Part shown: in pieces, positions 45,334 through 56,849 of the stretch | Position numbering within the stretch: the first letter of the stretch is position 1 | How the letters are laid out: every line of letters begins with the position of its first letter | Origin: Hymenobacter sediminis | Lineage (GTDB): Bacteria; Bacteroidota; Bacteroidia; Cytophagales; Hymenobacteraceae | Reading direction: 5' to 3' | NCBI RefSeq assembly: GCF_003231285.1 | Contig: NZ_QKNS01000001.1 | Location: 434,001 to 498,000 of the forward strand | Length of the DNA: 64,000 nt | The notes under the pieces: model-generated | What the model was told of the DNA's origin: nothing | Database searches by the model: none | The model's input: the letters and a program-made list of their open reading frames with translations, nothing else | Translations under genes and position numbers: made by a program

Positions 45334-47322
45334 ATGAACTTCGACCGGAAAGATTACTCTAACGATACGCTGCTGCACCTCTACCACGGCTTGCTGAAAC
45401 CCCGCATGATTGAGGAAAAAATGCTCATTCTGCTGCGCCAGGGCAAAGTCAGCAAGTGGTTTTCGGGCATTGGGCAGGAAGCAATTTCGGTGGGTAGCAC
45501 CCTGGCTCTGGAGTCCGACGAGTATATCCTGCCTCTGCACCGTAACCTGGGGGTGTTCACGGGCCGCAACGTGCCCCTCGACCGGCTGTTTGCGCAGTGG
45601 CAGGGCAAAACCACCGGCTTTACCAAGGGGCGCGACCGGTCGTTTCACTTCGGCACCAACGAGCACCACATTGTGGGCATGATTTCGCACCTGGGTCCAC
45701 AGCTGGCTGTGGCGGGCGGCATTGCTTTGGCCGATAAGCTGGATGACAAGCCTAAGGTAACGGTGACTTATAGCGGCGACGGTGGCGCTTCAGAGGGCGA
45801 CTTCCACGAAGCCCTGAACGTGGCGGCTGTGTGGCAGCTGCCGGTCATTTTCATTATCGAAAACAACGGCTATGGCCTCAGCACGCCTTCCAACGAGCAG
45901 TTTCGCTTTAAGCAGTTTATTGATAAAGGTCCTGCCTATGGCATGGAAGCTGTGCAGGTAGATGGCAACAACGTACTGGAAGTATACGACACTGTGCACC
46001 GCCTAGCCCAGGACCTGCGCCAGAATCCCCGGCCGGTGCTGTTGGAGGCTCTCACATTCCGCATGCGTGGCCACGAGGAAGCCAGCGGAACCAAGTATGT
46101 GCCTCAAGAGCTGTTTGAGCAGTGGGCCCAAAAAGACCCGGTAGAAAACTACGAAAAGTGGCTGTTGCAGGAAGGCATTCTGGACGAAGAAGCTCGCATG
46201 CGCTACCGTGAAACCATTAAGCGCGAAATTGAGGAAGGCCTGCGCGTTGCCGATGCTACCCCCATGCCCACCGCCAACCCCCAGCAGGAGCTAGCCGATA
46301 TGTACCAGCCCTTTGAGCCTGATGCTTCCCTCAATCTGGCAACTGGCAACTCACAACCGGCCACCGAAAAGCGCTACGTCGATGCCATATCTGACGGGCT
46401 GCGCCAGAGCATGGAGCGCTACCCCGAGTTAGTGCTGATGGGTCAGGATATTGCCGATTACGGTGGCGTTTTCAAGATTACCGAAGGCTTTGTGCAGCAA
46501 TTTGGCAAGGGCCGGGTGCGCAACACGCCTCTCTGCGAGTCGGCTATTGTGGGCGCGGGGCTGGGCCTAAGCATCAAGGGCAAAAAGTCCATGGTAGAAA
46601 TGCAGTTCGCTGACTTCGTGACCTGCGGGTTCAACCAGATTGTAAACAACCTCGCCAAAAGCCACTACCGCTGGGGCCAGAATGCCGATGTAGTAGTGCG
46701 CATGCCCACTGGCGCGGGTACGGCCGCCGGGCCCTTTCATAGCCAAAGCAACGAGGCCTGGTTCACGCATACACCCGGCCTGAAAGTGGTGTTTCCAAGC
46801 AACCCTGTGGATGCCAAGGGCCTCCTCTGCGCTGCCTTCGAGGACCCAAACCCGGTTATGTTCTTCGAGCACAAGCTGCTTTACCGCAGCATTACGGCGC
46901 CGGTCCCCGATGCCTACTACACCACGCCTATCGGAAAGGCCGCGTTGGTGCGCGAGGGCGACGAAATGAGCATTATCACCTACGGAGCCGGCGTGCACTG
47001 GGCGTTGGCGCTAGCAGATGAGGTAGGGCTTTCGGCCGACATTCTGGACCTGCGTACCCTACTGCCCTGGGACACCGAGGCCGTGCGCCAGACCGTGGAG
47101 AAAACCGGCCGTGTGATTATTCTGCACGAAGACACCCTGATAGGCGGCCTAGGTGGTGAAATTGCGGCCTGGATTGCTGAGCACTGCTTCCGCCACCTCG
47201 ATGCGCCCGTGCACCGCGTAGCTTCCCTGGATACAGCCGTGCCCTTCGCGCCGCCGCTAGAGAAAGTGTTTCTGCCCCAGCAGCGCCTGCGCGAAACGGT
47301 AGCGAAACTGCGGAGCTACTAG
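45334..47322 (+). CDS. 2-oxoacid dehydrogenase E1, alpha and beta subunits fused
   Basis: 662 residues. The alpha half (1-~325) has the thiamine diphosphate motif GDG (148-150) ... NN (177-178) and RGHEEASG. The beta half (~345-662) contains MGQDIADYGGVF, ADFVTCGFNQIVNN and EDTLIGGLGGEIAAWI. The fused arrangement is typical of Bacteroidota branched-chain (2-oxoisovalerate) E1 enzymes that feed a lipoyl E2, but pyruvate cannot be excluded. The linker (~325-348, LNLATGNSQPATEKRY) is encoded by a CAACTGGCAACT-type repeat similar to the intergenic palindrome at 12574. Confidence 0.93.
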   Translation: MNFDRKDYSNDTLLHLYHGLLKPRMIEEKMLILLRQGKVSKWFSGIGQEAISVGSTLALESDEYILPLHRNLGVFTGRNVPLDRLFAQWQGKTTGFTKGRDRSFHFGTNEHHIVGMISHLGPQLAVAGGIALADKLDDKPKVTVTYSGDGGASEGDFHEALNVAAVWQLPVIFIIENNGYGLSTPSNEQFRFKQFIDKGPAYGMEAVQVDGNNVLEVYDTVHRLAQDLRQNPRPVLLEALTFRMRGHEEASGTKYVPQELFEQWAQKDPVENYEKWLLQEGILDEEARMRYRETIKREIEEGLRVADATPMPTANPQQELADMYQPFEPDASLNLATGNSQPATEKRYVDAISDGLRQSMERYPELVLMGQDIADYGGVFKITEGFVQQFGKGRVRNTPLCESAIVGAGLGLSIKGKKSMVEMQFADFVTCGFNQIVNNLAKSHYRWGQNADVVVRMPTGAGTAAGPFHSQSNEAWFTHTPGLKVVFPSNPVDAKGLLCAAFEDPNPVMFFEHKLLYRSITAPVPDAYYTTPIGKAALVREGDEMSIITYGAGVHWALALADEVGLSADILDLRTLLPWDTEAVRQTVEKTGRVIILHEDTLIGGLGGEIAAWIAEHCFRHLDAPVHRVASLDTAVPFAPPLEKVFLPQQRLRETVAKLRSY

Positions 47323-47381
47323 GCCTGAAATCCGTAATTTGTGTCTTCTTTCTCCTTGGCAAGAAGCTGACTAGCCCGCTG

Positions 47382-47708
47382 ATGAAACGATTTACCGCTC
47401 CCGGGCCGCGCCGCCTACCCCTGCTGCTGCTAGTAGGGGCGCTGGCAGTGGCTTCGGCCTGCCGTCCGTACCGCATCCCTAGCCCTACTGGACCACCCCA
47501 GCCCAAGGTCAAGAAGGGCAAGAACGTCGATAACCAATCGGCCGACGGGCGGGCGCTGGACGTGGAAAAGGAAGCCGTAAAAACCCAGAAGAACAGCTAC
47601 GATAAAAACGGCCTTCTGAAAAAGCCGAAATACGAGCGTCGTAAGGTTAAGCGCAAAGTGGGACAGCGCAAGATTCTGGGTATCATGCTGCCTGAGTTTC
47701 TACAGTAA
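47382..47708 (+). CDS. small basic lipoprotein
   Basis: 108 residues. Signal with lipobox VASAC (Cys27), then a Pro-rich stretch and a Lys/Arg-rich mature part (KPKYERRKVKRKVGQRK) ending in a short hydrophobic segment ILGIMLPEFLQ. No family recognised. It begins 59 bases after the E1 stop and could share its transcript. Confidence 0.7.
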   Translation: MKRFTAPGPRRLPLLLLVGALAVASACRPYRIPSPTGPPQPKVKKGKNVDNQSADGRALDVEKEAVKTQKNSYDKNGLLKKPKYERRKVKRKVGQRKILGIMLPEFLQ

Positions 47709-47854
47709 ATTCGGCTGGCGAACAGGCCGCTGACAAACTAATTGGCTTTGAGTTGACCGGGGTTTACGGCCTTGCGTAGGGGTAGGGGCCTGTGACCTTC
47801 CGTGCTCTTTCTTTGTTTCTTCACTAGGTATCATCACTTTCTATTTCTACCACT

Positions 47855-48193
47855 ATGCGGCGCTACCTCTTTATTGGAGCTTTGGTATCGGCGGGCCTGA
47901 TGACTGCCACCGAGGCCCGGGCCCAGCTGGAATCAACGAGCCCAGCCCAGCAGCGGGCGGCCAACCGCCGGGCGCTGCGGGAGGCGGAGCGGTTCAAAGC
48001 AGAATACAAAGAGTCGCACCTGACCGTGACCAAGGCCGAGCTGAAGCACGGTGGGGCTGGCAAGCAGGCTACCATTAAACCCACAGGCACCCAGGCTGCG
48101 TATCAGTTTGACCGCACGGGTACGCCCCGCGTAAGCGAACCAACGCGCGTTAGTTTGCGTCTGCGGAAAAAGAAAGATTCCAGTTCTCAGTAA
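47855..48193 (+). CDS. small exported protein
   Basis: 112 residues: signal peptide MRRYLFIGALVSAGLMTATEARAQ, then a charged helical region (RAANRRALREAERFKAEYKESH) and a basic tail with RVSLRLRKKKD. No recognised domain. It precedes the bacilliredoxin gene by 11 bases and is probably co-transcribed with it. Confidence 0.7.
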   Translation: MRRYLFIGALVSAGLMTATEARAQLESTSPAQQRAANRRALREAERFKAEYKESHLTVTKAELKHGGAGKQATIKPTGTQAAYQFDRTGTPRVSEPTRVSLRLRKKKDSSSQ

Positions 48194-48204
48194 TTCCTAC
48201 CCCC

Positions 48205-48546
48205 ATGACCTCCTGGCAACCCCTGACCGAAGCCGAGCAGCTCACCGATATCGTTCGTGAATCGTTCGAGCACCCGGTTATCATCTTTAAGCACAGCACC
48301 TCCTGCTCCATCAGCGCTGCCGCCAAAGGCAAAGTAGAGCGCCAGTGGGATGACGCGGGCCTGACCAACGCCAAACTCTACTACCTGGATTTGCTGCGCT
48401 ACCGCCCCATTTCCAACGAAATTGCCGAGAAGTTCGGCGTCCGCCACGAGTCGCCCCAACTGCTGCTAATCCAGAACGGCGAGTGCAGCTACGATGCCTC
48501 CCACATGGGCATCCGCCTCAGCGAAGTAGCCCAAATGGTAAAATAG
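48205..48546 (+). CDS. ytxJ: bacillithiol-system redox protein YtxJ (monothiol bacilliredoxin)
   Basis: 113 residues of thioredoxin fold with a single active-site cysteine (Cys34 in KHSTSCSIS), the YtxJ/BrxC signature. It reduces or carries bacillithiol mixed disulfides on proteins; Bacteroidota of this group use bacillithiol. It ends in a hairpin shared with the convergent OsmC gene, another thiol-based stress protein. Confidence 0.88.
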   Translation: MTSWQPLTEAEQLTDIVRESFEHPVIIFKHSTSCSISAAAKGKVERQWDDAGLTNAKLYYLDLLRYRPISNEIAEKFGVRHESPQLLLIQNGECSYDASHMGIRLSEVAQMVK

Positions 48547-48547
48547 T

Positions 48548-48622
48548 GGTGAGGTGACAGGTAAAGAGTGGCTGGGTATGAATTCTGTTCATCCGTCACC
48601 TATTGCCTGTCACCTCCTCACC
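48548..48622. terminator. long imperfect hairpin between convergent genes
   Basis: Arms GGTGAG-GTGACAGG (48548 onward) and CCTGTCAC-CTCCTCACC (to 48622) pair over ~17 bases with a three-base bulge, enclosing ~40 bases. It lies between the ytxJ stop (48546) and the OsmC gene stop (48626). Confidence 0.7.
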
Positions 48623-48625
48623 TTG

Positions 48626-49030
48626 TTACTCATACACGAACTGTACTTCCTGGCGGATGTCGGGATGCAGACTGAGGGCTACTGGGCAGGTGCGGGCTGC
48701 GTTTTCCAAAATGGCTTGCTCCTTTTCTGAGAGGGTAGCCGGCAGGTGAAACGTAAGGTCAATCTGGCCAATGCGACGGGGCTCGGCTGCCATGTGTTTG
48801 GTCACCTCCCAGCGTACACCGGTCAAATCCAGTTGGTGCCGCTCAGCTACAATGCCCATGATCGTCATCATGCACGAGCCTAGGGCGGCACTAACTAAGT
48901 CGGTAGGAGAAAAGGCTTCGCCCCGGCCATGGTTGTCCACGGGAGCGTCGGTGAGGATGGTATTGCCGGAAGCTACGTGGGTAGCTTCGGTGCGTAAGTT
49001 GCCGGCGTAACGGGCAGTGGCAGTGCTCAT
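48626..49030 (-). CDS. OsmC family peroxiredoxin-like protein
   Basis: 134 residues. The two conserved cysteines of the OsmC/Ohr family are Cys53 (ALGSCMM) and Cys115 (ARTCPVALSL). These proteins reduce organic hydroperoxides with a thiol partner. ATG 49030 (MSTATARYAG) is preferred to a TTG at 49051. A TACATTTC -7-like element lies just upstream on the minus strand (49038-49045). It is convergent with ytxJ. Confidence 0.92.
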   Translation of the reverse strand: MSTATARYAGNLRTEATHVASGNTILTDAPVDNHGRGEAFSPTDLVSAALGSCMMTIMGIVAERHQLDLTGVRWEVTKHMAAEPRRIGQIDLTFHLPATLSEKEQAILENAARTCPVALSLHPDIRQEVQFVYE

Positions 49031-49145
49031 AGGAAATTGAAATGTAGGCAAGTGTATGCGGGTAAATTTACGTACTTTCGGTAGGCTTGACGGTCAGGTG
49101 CCGGCTGGCCTGTCATTCTTTCATCGCCCCTCTCTGTTCCTTCCC

Positions 49146-49943
49146 GTGCGTACATCATTTGTCCTAGGCTGCGGTTTGCTACTGGCGGCATTGGCTGCCG
49201 CTCCGGCCGCGCAGGCCCAGCAAGGTCTGGCTGTTTCCTCCCGTAACGACGAGCCCTCCTACCAGAAAGAGTTTACGTACGGCGTCAACTTCAACACCCG
49301 AGGCGGCCTGATTGGGGGCGTAAGCGTGCGTTCTACCCGCGTGCTTAACCAAGACTGGTCGCGCTTCTGGAGCATAGAGGGCGTTGAAATCAAGCACCCT
49401 AAGGAGCAGAAGGAACTAACTCGTCGTTATGGCGGCACAACAGTAGTTGGCAAAAGCAACTATTTTTTTGCCCTTAGGCCCTCGGTAGGTCTGCAACGCG
49501 TAGTATTCCGTAAAGCACCCGAATCGGGGGTACAGGTGAATGTGCTAGCATCAGCTGGACCTTCCATCGGATTGCTCATGCCATATTATATAAGTTACGA
49601 CTACGGTATTACCCCTGGCCAGTCAATTGCGGCATCTGATATTCGAAATGAGCAGTATGACCCTAACATTCATAACGTGCCCGACCGGATCGTGGACCGT
49701 GCGCCGCTGTTTTCAGGGGCTGGCGAAACAAAACCGCTTATTGGGGCACACCTGCGGGGCGCACTAAGCTTCGAGTACGGCCGGTATCGGGATGCCGTGG
49801 CAGGCGTAGAGGTAGGCTTTTTGCTTGAAGCCTACACCAAAGACCCCGTTATCATTCGTGTAGCTGACACCCCCGATAAAGACCTGAACGACCAATTTCT
49901 GCCCTCTGTTTATCTGACGCTTTACTTAGGCAGCCGAAATTAA
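49146..49943 (+). CDS. predicted outer-membrane beta-barrel protein
   Basis: 265 residues from a GTG start at 49146, which gives a clean signal peptide (VRTSFVLGCGLLLAALAAAPAAQAQ); the frame is open upstream to 49056. The mature part has alternating amphipathic strands (TYGVNFNTRGGLIGGVSV, FFALRPSVGLQRVVF, VYLTLYLGSRN at the C-terminus), consistent with an eight- to ten-strand barrel. No specific family recognised. A terminator follows. Confidence 0.72.
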   Translation: MRTSFVLGCGLLLAALAAAPAAQAQQGLAVSSRNDEPSYQKEFTYGVNFNTRGGLIGGVSVRSTRVLNQDWSRFWSIEGVEIKHPKEQKELTRRYGGTTVVGKSNYFFALRPSVGLQRVVFRKAPESGVQVNVLASAGPSIGLLMPYYISYDYGITPGQSIAASDIRNEQYDPNIHNVPDRIVDRAPLFSGAGETKPLIGAHLRGALSFEYGRYRDAVAGVEVGFLLEAYTKDPVIIRVADTPDKDLNDQFLPSVYLTLYLGSRN

Positions 49944-49953
49944 CAAAGTGAAA

Positions 49954-49986
49954 AACGGCCCCCGTAGCACTGCTGCGGGGGCCGTT
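49954..49986 (+). terminator. intrinsic terminator
   Basis: AACGGCCCCCG / CGGGGGCCGTT stem of 11 bp with an 11-base loop after the beta-barrel gene. Confidence 0.8.
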
Positions 49987-50065
49987 GGCTTTTCCAGGAA
50001 ACTCACGAAACCACAAGGCAGGCGGAATTGTCTTAGAGGCTGAGTACCCGCAACCTATTCCCCCT

Positions 50066-50073
50066 TACCTTTG
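50066..50073 (+). promoter_or_regulatory. -7 element of lipA
   Basis: TACCTTTG, exact TAnnTTTG match, ending four bases before ATG 50078; implies a leaderless or very short leader message. Confidence 0.6.
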
Positions 50074-50077
50074 CAGC

Positions 50078-50992
50078 ATGGATGAACTGTTGCTGACCCT
50101 GCCCATCATTCAGCCCGAGGCGGCTGCGCCCGTAGCGCCCGCCAAGCCACGCAAGCCCGATTGGCTGCGCGTGAAGCTGCCGGTGGGTCCTGCCTACGCT
50201 AATGTCCGCCGTTTGGTGGATGAACATAAACTGCATACCATCTGCGAAAGCGGCAATTGCCCCAATATGGGCGAGTGCTGGGGCGCGGGTACGGCTACCT
50301 TCATGATTCTGGGCAACGTGTGCACGCGCTCCTGCTCGTTTTGTGCCGTAGCCACCGGCCGCCCCACCGAGTATGACCTCGACGAGCCCCGCCGGGTAGC
50401 CGAGGCTATTCAGCTCATGGGTGTGAAGCACGCGGTAATTACCTCTGTGAACCGCGATGAGCTGAAGGATCGTGGTGCCAGCGTGTGGTACGAAACTGTA
50501 GTGCAAACTAAGCTGCTCAGCCCCACTACTACCATCGAGACCCTGATTCCGGACGTGAAGGCCAATTGGGATGCCTTAGCTACTATGATTGCCGGCGGCC
50601 AGGAGGTAGTGTCGCACAATATGGAAACGGTAGGCAGCCTCTACCGCCTCGTGCGGCCCCAAGCCAAGTACAACCGTAGCCTGGAGCAAATTCGGCGTAC
50701 GAAGGAGGCTGGCAAGCGTACTAAGTCGGGTATTATGCTGGGCCTGGGCGAAACCAAGGACGAGATGTACCAGGCCATGGACGACTTGGCTGCTAATGGC
50801 TTGGACATCCTGACTCTGGGCCAATACCTGCAGCCTACCAAGCGCCACATTGAGGTAGCCGAGTTTATCCACCCCGACCTCTTTGCCCATTACCGGGAAG
50901 AAGGACTGAAGCGCGGCCTCAAATACGTAGAAAGCGGCCCGCTGGTACGCTCTAGCTACCACGCCGAGCGCCACGTAAACGTGCCCATCTAA
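50078..50992 (+). CDS. lipA: lipoyl synthase
   Basis: Radical SAM enzyme that inserts two sulfurs into octanoyl groups on lipoyl domains. 304 residues with both clusters visible: the auxiliary cluster C56-C61-C67 ([13 protein letters not shown]) and the radical SAM CxxxCxxC at C82-C86-C89 (VCTRSCSFC). The C-terminal R-S-S-Y element (VRSSYHAE) supplies the serine ligand. The start at 50078 follows the -7 element; the longer upstream frame has no family similarity. Its product serves the glycine cleavage system and 2-oxoacid dehydrogenases, whose gcvP and E1 genes lie nearby. Confidence 0.97.
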   Translation: MDELLLTLPIIQPEAAAPVAPAKPRKPDWLRVKLPVGPAYANVRRLVDEHKLHTICESGNCPNMGECWGAGTATFMILGNVCTRSCSFCAVATGRPTEYDLDEPRRVAEAIQLMGVKHAVITSVNRDELKDRGASVWYETVVQTKLLSPTTTIETLIPDVKANWDALATMIAGGQEVVSHNMETVGSLYRLVRPQAKYNRSLEQIRRTKEAGKRTKSGIMLGLGETKDEMYQAMDDLAANGLDILTLGQYLQPTKRHIEVAEFIHPDLFAHYREEGLKRGLKYVESGPLVRSSYHAERHVNVPI

Positions 50993-51008
50993 GCTCTGTC
51001 ATAGTTAC

Positions 51009-51054
51009 AAACTACAAGGCCTACCTCCTCTTCAGGGGGTAGGCCTTGTAGTTT
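51009..51054. terminator. 17-bp hairpin after lipA
   Basis: AAACTACAAGGCCTACC and its exact complement (51038-51054) flank a 12-base loop; between convergent lipA and the DUF4136 gene. Confidence 0.82.
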
Positions 51055-51069
51055 AGTGAGGGCATAAAA

Positions 51070-51100
51070 AAACCTGTCTCGCGCCACGCGAAACAGGTTT
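51070..51100 (-). terminator. hairpin after the DUF4136 gene
   Basis: AAACCTGT/ACAGGTTT with an inner CGCG/CGCG helix and a CCA loop; minus-strand RNA leads into a T run. It lies 20 bases after the stop at 51120. Confidence 0.72.
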
Positions 51101-51119
51101 CCGAGAGCTTACCGACAGA

Positions 51120-51722
51120 TTAGCGGCGGGCTTGCTCAGCTCCGGGAGGGTAGTTGCCCAGAATGCTGGTTACAATACGCTGTACTTCCGGCTCAGAGAT
51201 GGTCTGATTATCTACTTGGGCTTGGCCCTGGCCGCGCCAGGCTAGCTCCTTGCGGCGAGCATCCACAAAATCGAGGATAACCGTGCCTGCTTTGTAATCA
51301 ATAACGCCCTGGTTAAAGCCACGGTTATAGAAGCCATAGCCGTACCAATAGGGGTAGCCGTAGGGGCCGTAGCCACCGGTGCTGCGCTGCTTGTCTTCCA
51401 CGCGGGCACTGTAAGCCACATATACGTCAGGGTTTTTGTCAACCTGCGACAGACCTTTAGCGTTGAGCTGCTGCTCTACAGCCGTACGGATGCGTTTGTC
51501 GAGGAACGACTCGTAGCCTTTGGCTGGGCCGCCTTCCGTATCGGTGGGCTGCTGCGGATACCAAGCCCAGGTTTTGTAAGCGCGGAAGTTCACTGAATGG
51601 TCGAAGTCAGAGGTCACGCCCACGCGCGCGGTAGTAGCGCAGCCGCTGGCGCCCAGCAGCAGGGTTAAACCCAGCACCGACAGCGCCAGTGGACGGGTCA
51701 AGAATTTGGGAATGCGGTTCAT
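51120..51722 (-). CDS. DUF4136 lipoprotein
   Basis: 200 residues with a lipoprotein signal (LLLGASGC, Cys28). The DUF4136 pattern is present: VTSDFDHSVNFRAYKTWAWYP at the start of the mature domain, then LDKRIRTAVEQQLNAKGL, DVYVAYSARVEDKQ and TVILDFVDARRKELAWRGQGQAQV. A Gly/Tyr-rich insert (GGYGPYGYPYWYGYGFYNRG) sits in the middle. Expected in the periplasm or outer membrane; function unknown. Confidence 0.9.
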   Translation of the reverse strand: MNRIPKFLTRPLALSVLGLTLLLGASGCATTARVGVTSDFDHSVNFRAYKTWAWYPQQPTDTEGGPAKGYESFLDKRIRTAVEQQLNAKGLSQVDKNPDVYVAYSARVEDKQRSTGGYGPYGYPYWYGYGFYNRGFNQGVIDYKAGTVILDFVDARRKELAWRGQGQAQVDNQTISEPEVQRIVTSILGNYPPGAEQARR

Positions 51723-51934
51723 AGGAAGAAATCAGTAGGAATGAAAACCCGTGGGTGCGGCAGAAATCTGGCTCCCGAACCGGGTCTGCTCAATAAACAG
51801 CTGCAGCGTACTGGTCGTTCCCGCTGAAGTAGGCTGCTTGCAGAATAATTGCGCGAGGAATCTGACTTGGATAATTCCTTTTCAGCTTAAAATATCCCTA
51901 TCTTTTGGGAAGCCTTTTCCACGTTAATTCTCTT

Positions 51935-52231
51935 ATGAAGAAAACTCTACTTTGCCTGGGCGCTTCTGCCTTACTAGCCTCCTGCAGCGCCACCAGCGCC
52001 GATTCCCGCTCTAATCGGGCTTCGAGCGGCCCAGTAGCTCACAACACGGTTGTGGAATGTGTACTATATGATGGCATGACCAAAACTTCCCAGCAGCTCA
52101 CTACCATCACCTCAGGCAACGAAGTGCAAGTGATGGATACGGTGGATGCCTATTTTGTAAAAGTGCGCGTAACGGCCGACGGTAAAACCCAGAACGGCTA
52201 TATGTACCGCACCTGTTTCGCACAAAAATAG
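51935..52231 (+). CDS. small lipoprotein
   Basis: 98 residues: signal with lipobox LLASC (Cys18), a Ser/Arg-rich linker, then a ~60-residue beta-rich domain (VVECVLYDGMTKTSQQLTTITSGNEVQVMDTVDAYFVKVRV) resembling an SH3-like fold. Two further cysteines (VECVL, RTCFAQK) could form a disulfide. No named family. A TATCTTTTG -7-like element lies ~30 bases upstream. Confidence 0.75.
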   Translation: MKKTLLCLGASALLASCSATSADSRSNRASSGPVAHNTVVECVLYDGMTKTSQQLTTITSGNEVQVMDTVDAYFVKVRVTADGKTQNGYMYRTCFAQK

Positions 52232-52273
52232 CCACCACTAGGTAGAGCTCTTCACACACTTATCGGAAAACGG

Positions 52274-52307
52274 AAAGGCCCGGAACCAGTGGTTCCGGGC
52301 CTTTTTT
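52274..52307. terminator. hairpin between convergent genes
   Basis: AAAGGCCCGGAACC / GGTTCCGGGCCTTT, a perfect 14-bp stem with AGT loop and a T tract; terminates the small lipoprotein gene and, in the other direction, gcvP. Confidence 0.9.
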
Positions 52308-52325
52308 CGTGTGGTGGTCCGTGCG

Positions 52326-55241
<2,916 letters not shown>

Positions 55242-55292
55242 AAAAACAAGGGTGAGGGTGGCAACAGAGCAGGCCCCTAGGCAGAGCCCATA

Positions 55293-55300
55293 CAAAGGTA
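55293..55300 (-). promoter_or_regulatory. -7 element of gcvP
   Basis: Minus-strand TACCTTTG, exact TAnnTTTG match, 51 bases before ATG 55241. No glycine riboswitch is seen in the leader. Confidence 0.55.
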
Positions 55301-55464
55301 GCGCGAAAAGCTTTCACGCTTCCGTCCTAAAACCAGCAAAAGTTTGAGGTTGTTCCGACAGACCTGAAGAAGGCCCACCCCGCCTGCCCGCCGTAACCCT
55401 ACCTCATCAGAGGCTCAAGTATTTTCCGCAGATTTAGGCCCGATACCCACCCATTCCTACCCTT

Positions 55465-56691
55465 ATGCGTCACCTCACCGTTGGCCTGATCTGCGAAGGC
55501 AAAGTTCCACCCGACAAGCGGGTACCGCTTACCCCCAAGAAATGCGCCGAAGCTGAGGCTCGCTTTCCGGGGTTGAAAATTGTAGTGCAGGAAAGTCCCA
55601 TTCGTTGCTTTTCCGACCAGGAGTACCGCGACCTGGGTATTGAAGTGCGCCCCGATGTATCAGACTGCGACATCCTGATGGGTGTGAAGGAAGTGCCCGT
55701 AGCACAGCTCATTCCCAACAAAACCTACCTCTTCTTTTCGCACACCGTTAAGAAACAGCCCGCGAACCAGGAGTTGCTACGCCAGGTGCTGGCCAAGAAC
55801 ATTACCCTGATTGACTACGAAATGCTCACCAACGAACAGGGGGAGCGAATTGTGGCGTTTGGGCGCTGGGCCGGCATAGTGGGGGCCTACAACGGCCTGC
55901 TTACTTACGGCCGCAAGCACAACCTCTTCCAGCTGAAGCCCGCTTACCAGTGCGTAGACATGGAGGATATGCAGGAAGAGTTCTTCAAGGTGAAGCGCCT
56001 GCCACCCATCAAAATTGCGGTAACTGGCTCGGGTAGGGTAGCACAAGGCGCCGTGGAGGTGCTAAATATGATGCGCATCCGGCGCGTGAGCGTGTATGAC
56101 TACCTCTATCTGGAGTTCAACGAGCCGGTGTACACCCAACTGCGCAGCTCCGACTACAACCGCCGCCGCGACGGCCGCGTGTGGGATACGCCCGATTTCC
56201 ACCGCAACCCGCACGAGTATGAATCGACTTTTCAGAACTTCTTGCCCGTTACCCATCTGCTGATTGCTTGCGCCTACTGGCACCCCGCGGCCCCGCGGCT
56301 GTTCACCGAAGACGACATCTGCCAGCCCGGCTTCCGCATCAATACCATTGCCGACGTCACCTGCGATGTAAACGGCTCCATCCCGACGACGAAGCGGGCC
56401 AGCAGTATCAAGGAGCCTGCCTTCGATTACAACTGTCAGACCCGAGAGCTGGAGCCGGCGTATTCTCGTTCCGGCAATATTACCGTCATGGCTGTGGACA
56501 ACCTTCCTTGCGAGCTGCCCCGCAATGCCAGCCGCGACTTTGGCCGCCAACTCATCGATAATGTGCTACCCCACCTAGTGCATGAAGGCGGCGCAGATGA
56601 GGTAGTAGAACGCGCCACCATTGCGCGCAACGGCCAGCTTACCGAGCGGTATCAGTATCTGTCCGATTACGTGGCTGAGTTATCTGAGTAA
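55465..56691 (+). CDS. NAD(P)-dependent alanine/saccharopine dehydrogenase-like enzyme
   Basis: 408 residues. The N-terminal AlaDh_PNT-type domain (VGLICEGKVPPDKRVPLTPKKC) contains the K-R-x-P-L-x-P element. The central Rossmann fold has IAVTGSGRVAQGAVEVL. NTIADVTCDVNGSIP and a long C-terminal region match lysine-forming saccharopine dehydrogenase relatives. It catalyses reductive amination or its reverse, but the substrate is not certain. It is a single-gene unit followed by a 30-bp hairpin. Confidence 0.82.
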   Translation: MRHLTVGLICEGKVPPDKRVPLTPKKCAEAEARFPGLKIVVQESPIRCFSDQEYRDLGIEVRPDVSDCDILMGVKEVPVAQLIPNKTYLFFSHTVKKQPANQELLRQVLAKNITLIDYEMLTNEQGERIVAFGRWAGIVGAYNGLLTYGRKHNLFQLKPAYQCVDMEDMQEEFFKVKRLPPIKIAVTGSGRVAQGAVEVLNMMRIRRVSVYDYLYLEFNEPVYTQLRSSDYNRRRDGRVWDTPDFHRNPHEYESTFQNFLPVTHLLIACAYWHPAAPRLFTEDDICQPGFRINTIADVTCDVNGSIPTTKRASSIKEPAFDYNCQTRELEPAYSRSGNITVMAVDNLPCELPRNASRDFGRQLIDNVLPHLVHEGGADEVVERATIARNGQLTERYQYLSDYVAELSE

Positions 56692-56717
56692 GAAAACCGT
56701 AGAAGCGGTTCATATTA

Positions 56718-56790
56718 CTACCCCTTGTATATGCCATGAACCCTTACTTCCCATATGGAGGTAAGGGTTCATGGCATATACAAGGGGTAG
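56718..56790. terminator. 30-bp perfect hairpin between convergent genes
   Basis: Perfect 30-base arms (56718-56747, 56761-56790) around a 13-base loop that itself contains CCATATGG. It lies after the dehydrogenase stop (56691) and before the DUF1206 gene stop (56850). Confidence 0.88.
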
Positions 56791-56849
56791 GGGGTAAGAG
56801 AATGTGTGCAGCTCTGTACTCTCTTGGTTGCCCTTATCGAGAATGAGGA

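Noticed and set aside
55242..55300. Glycine riboswitch ahead of gcvP
   Set aside because: The ~50-base leader is too short and lacks the conserved glycine aptamer core.
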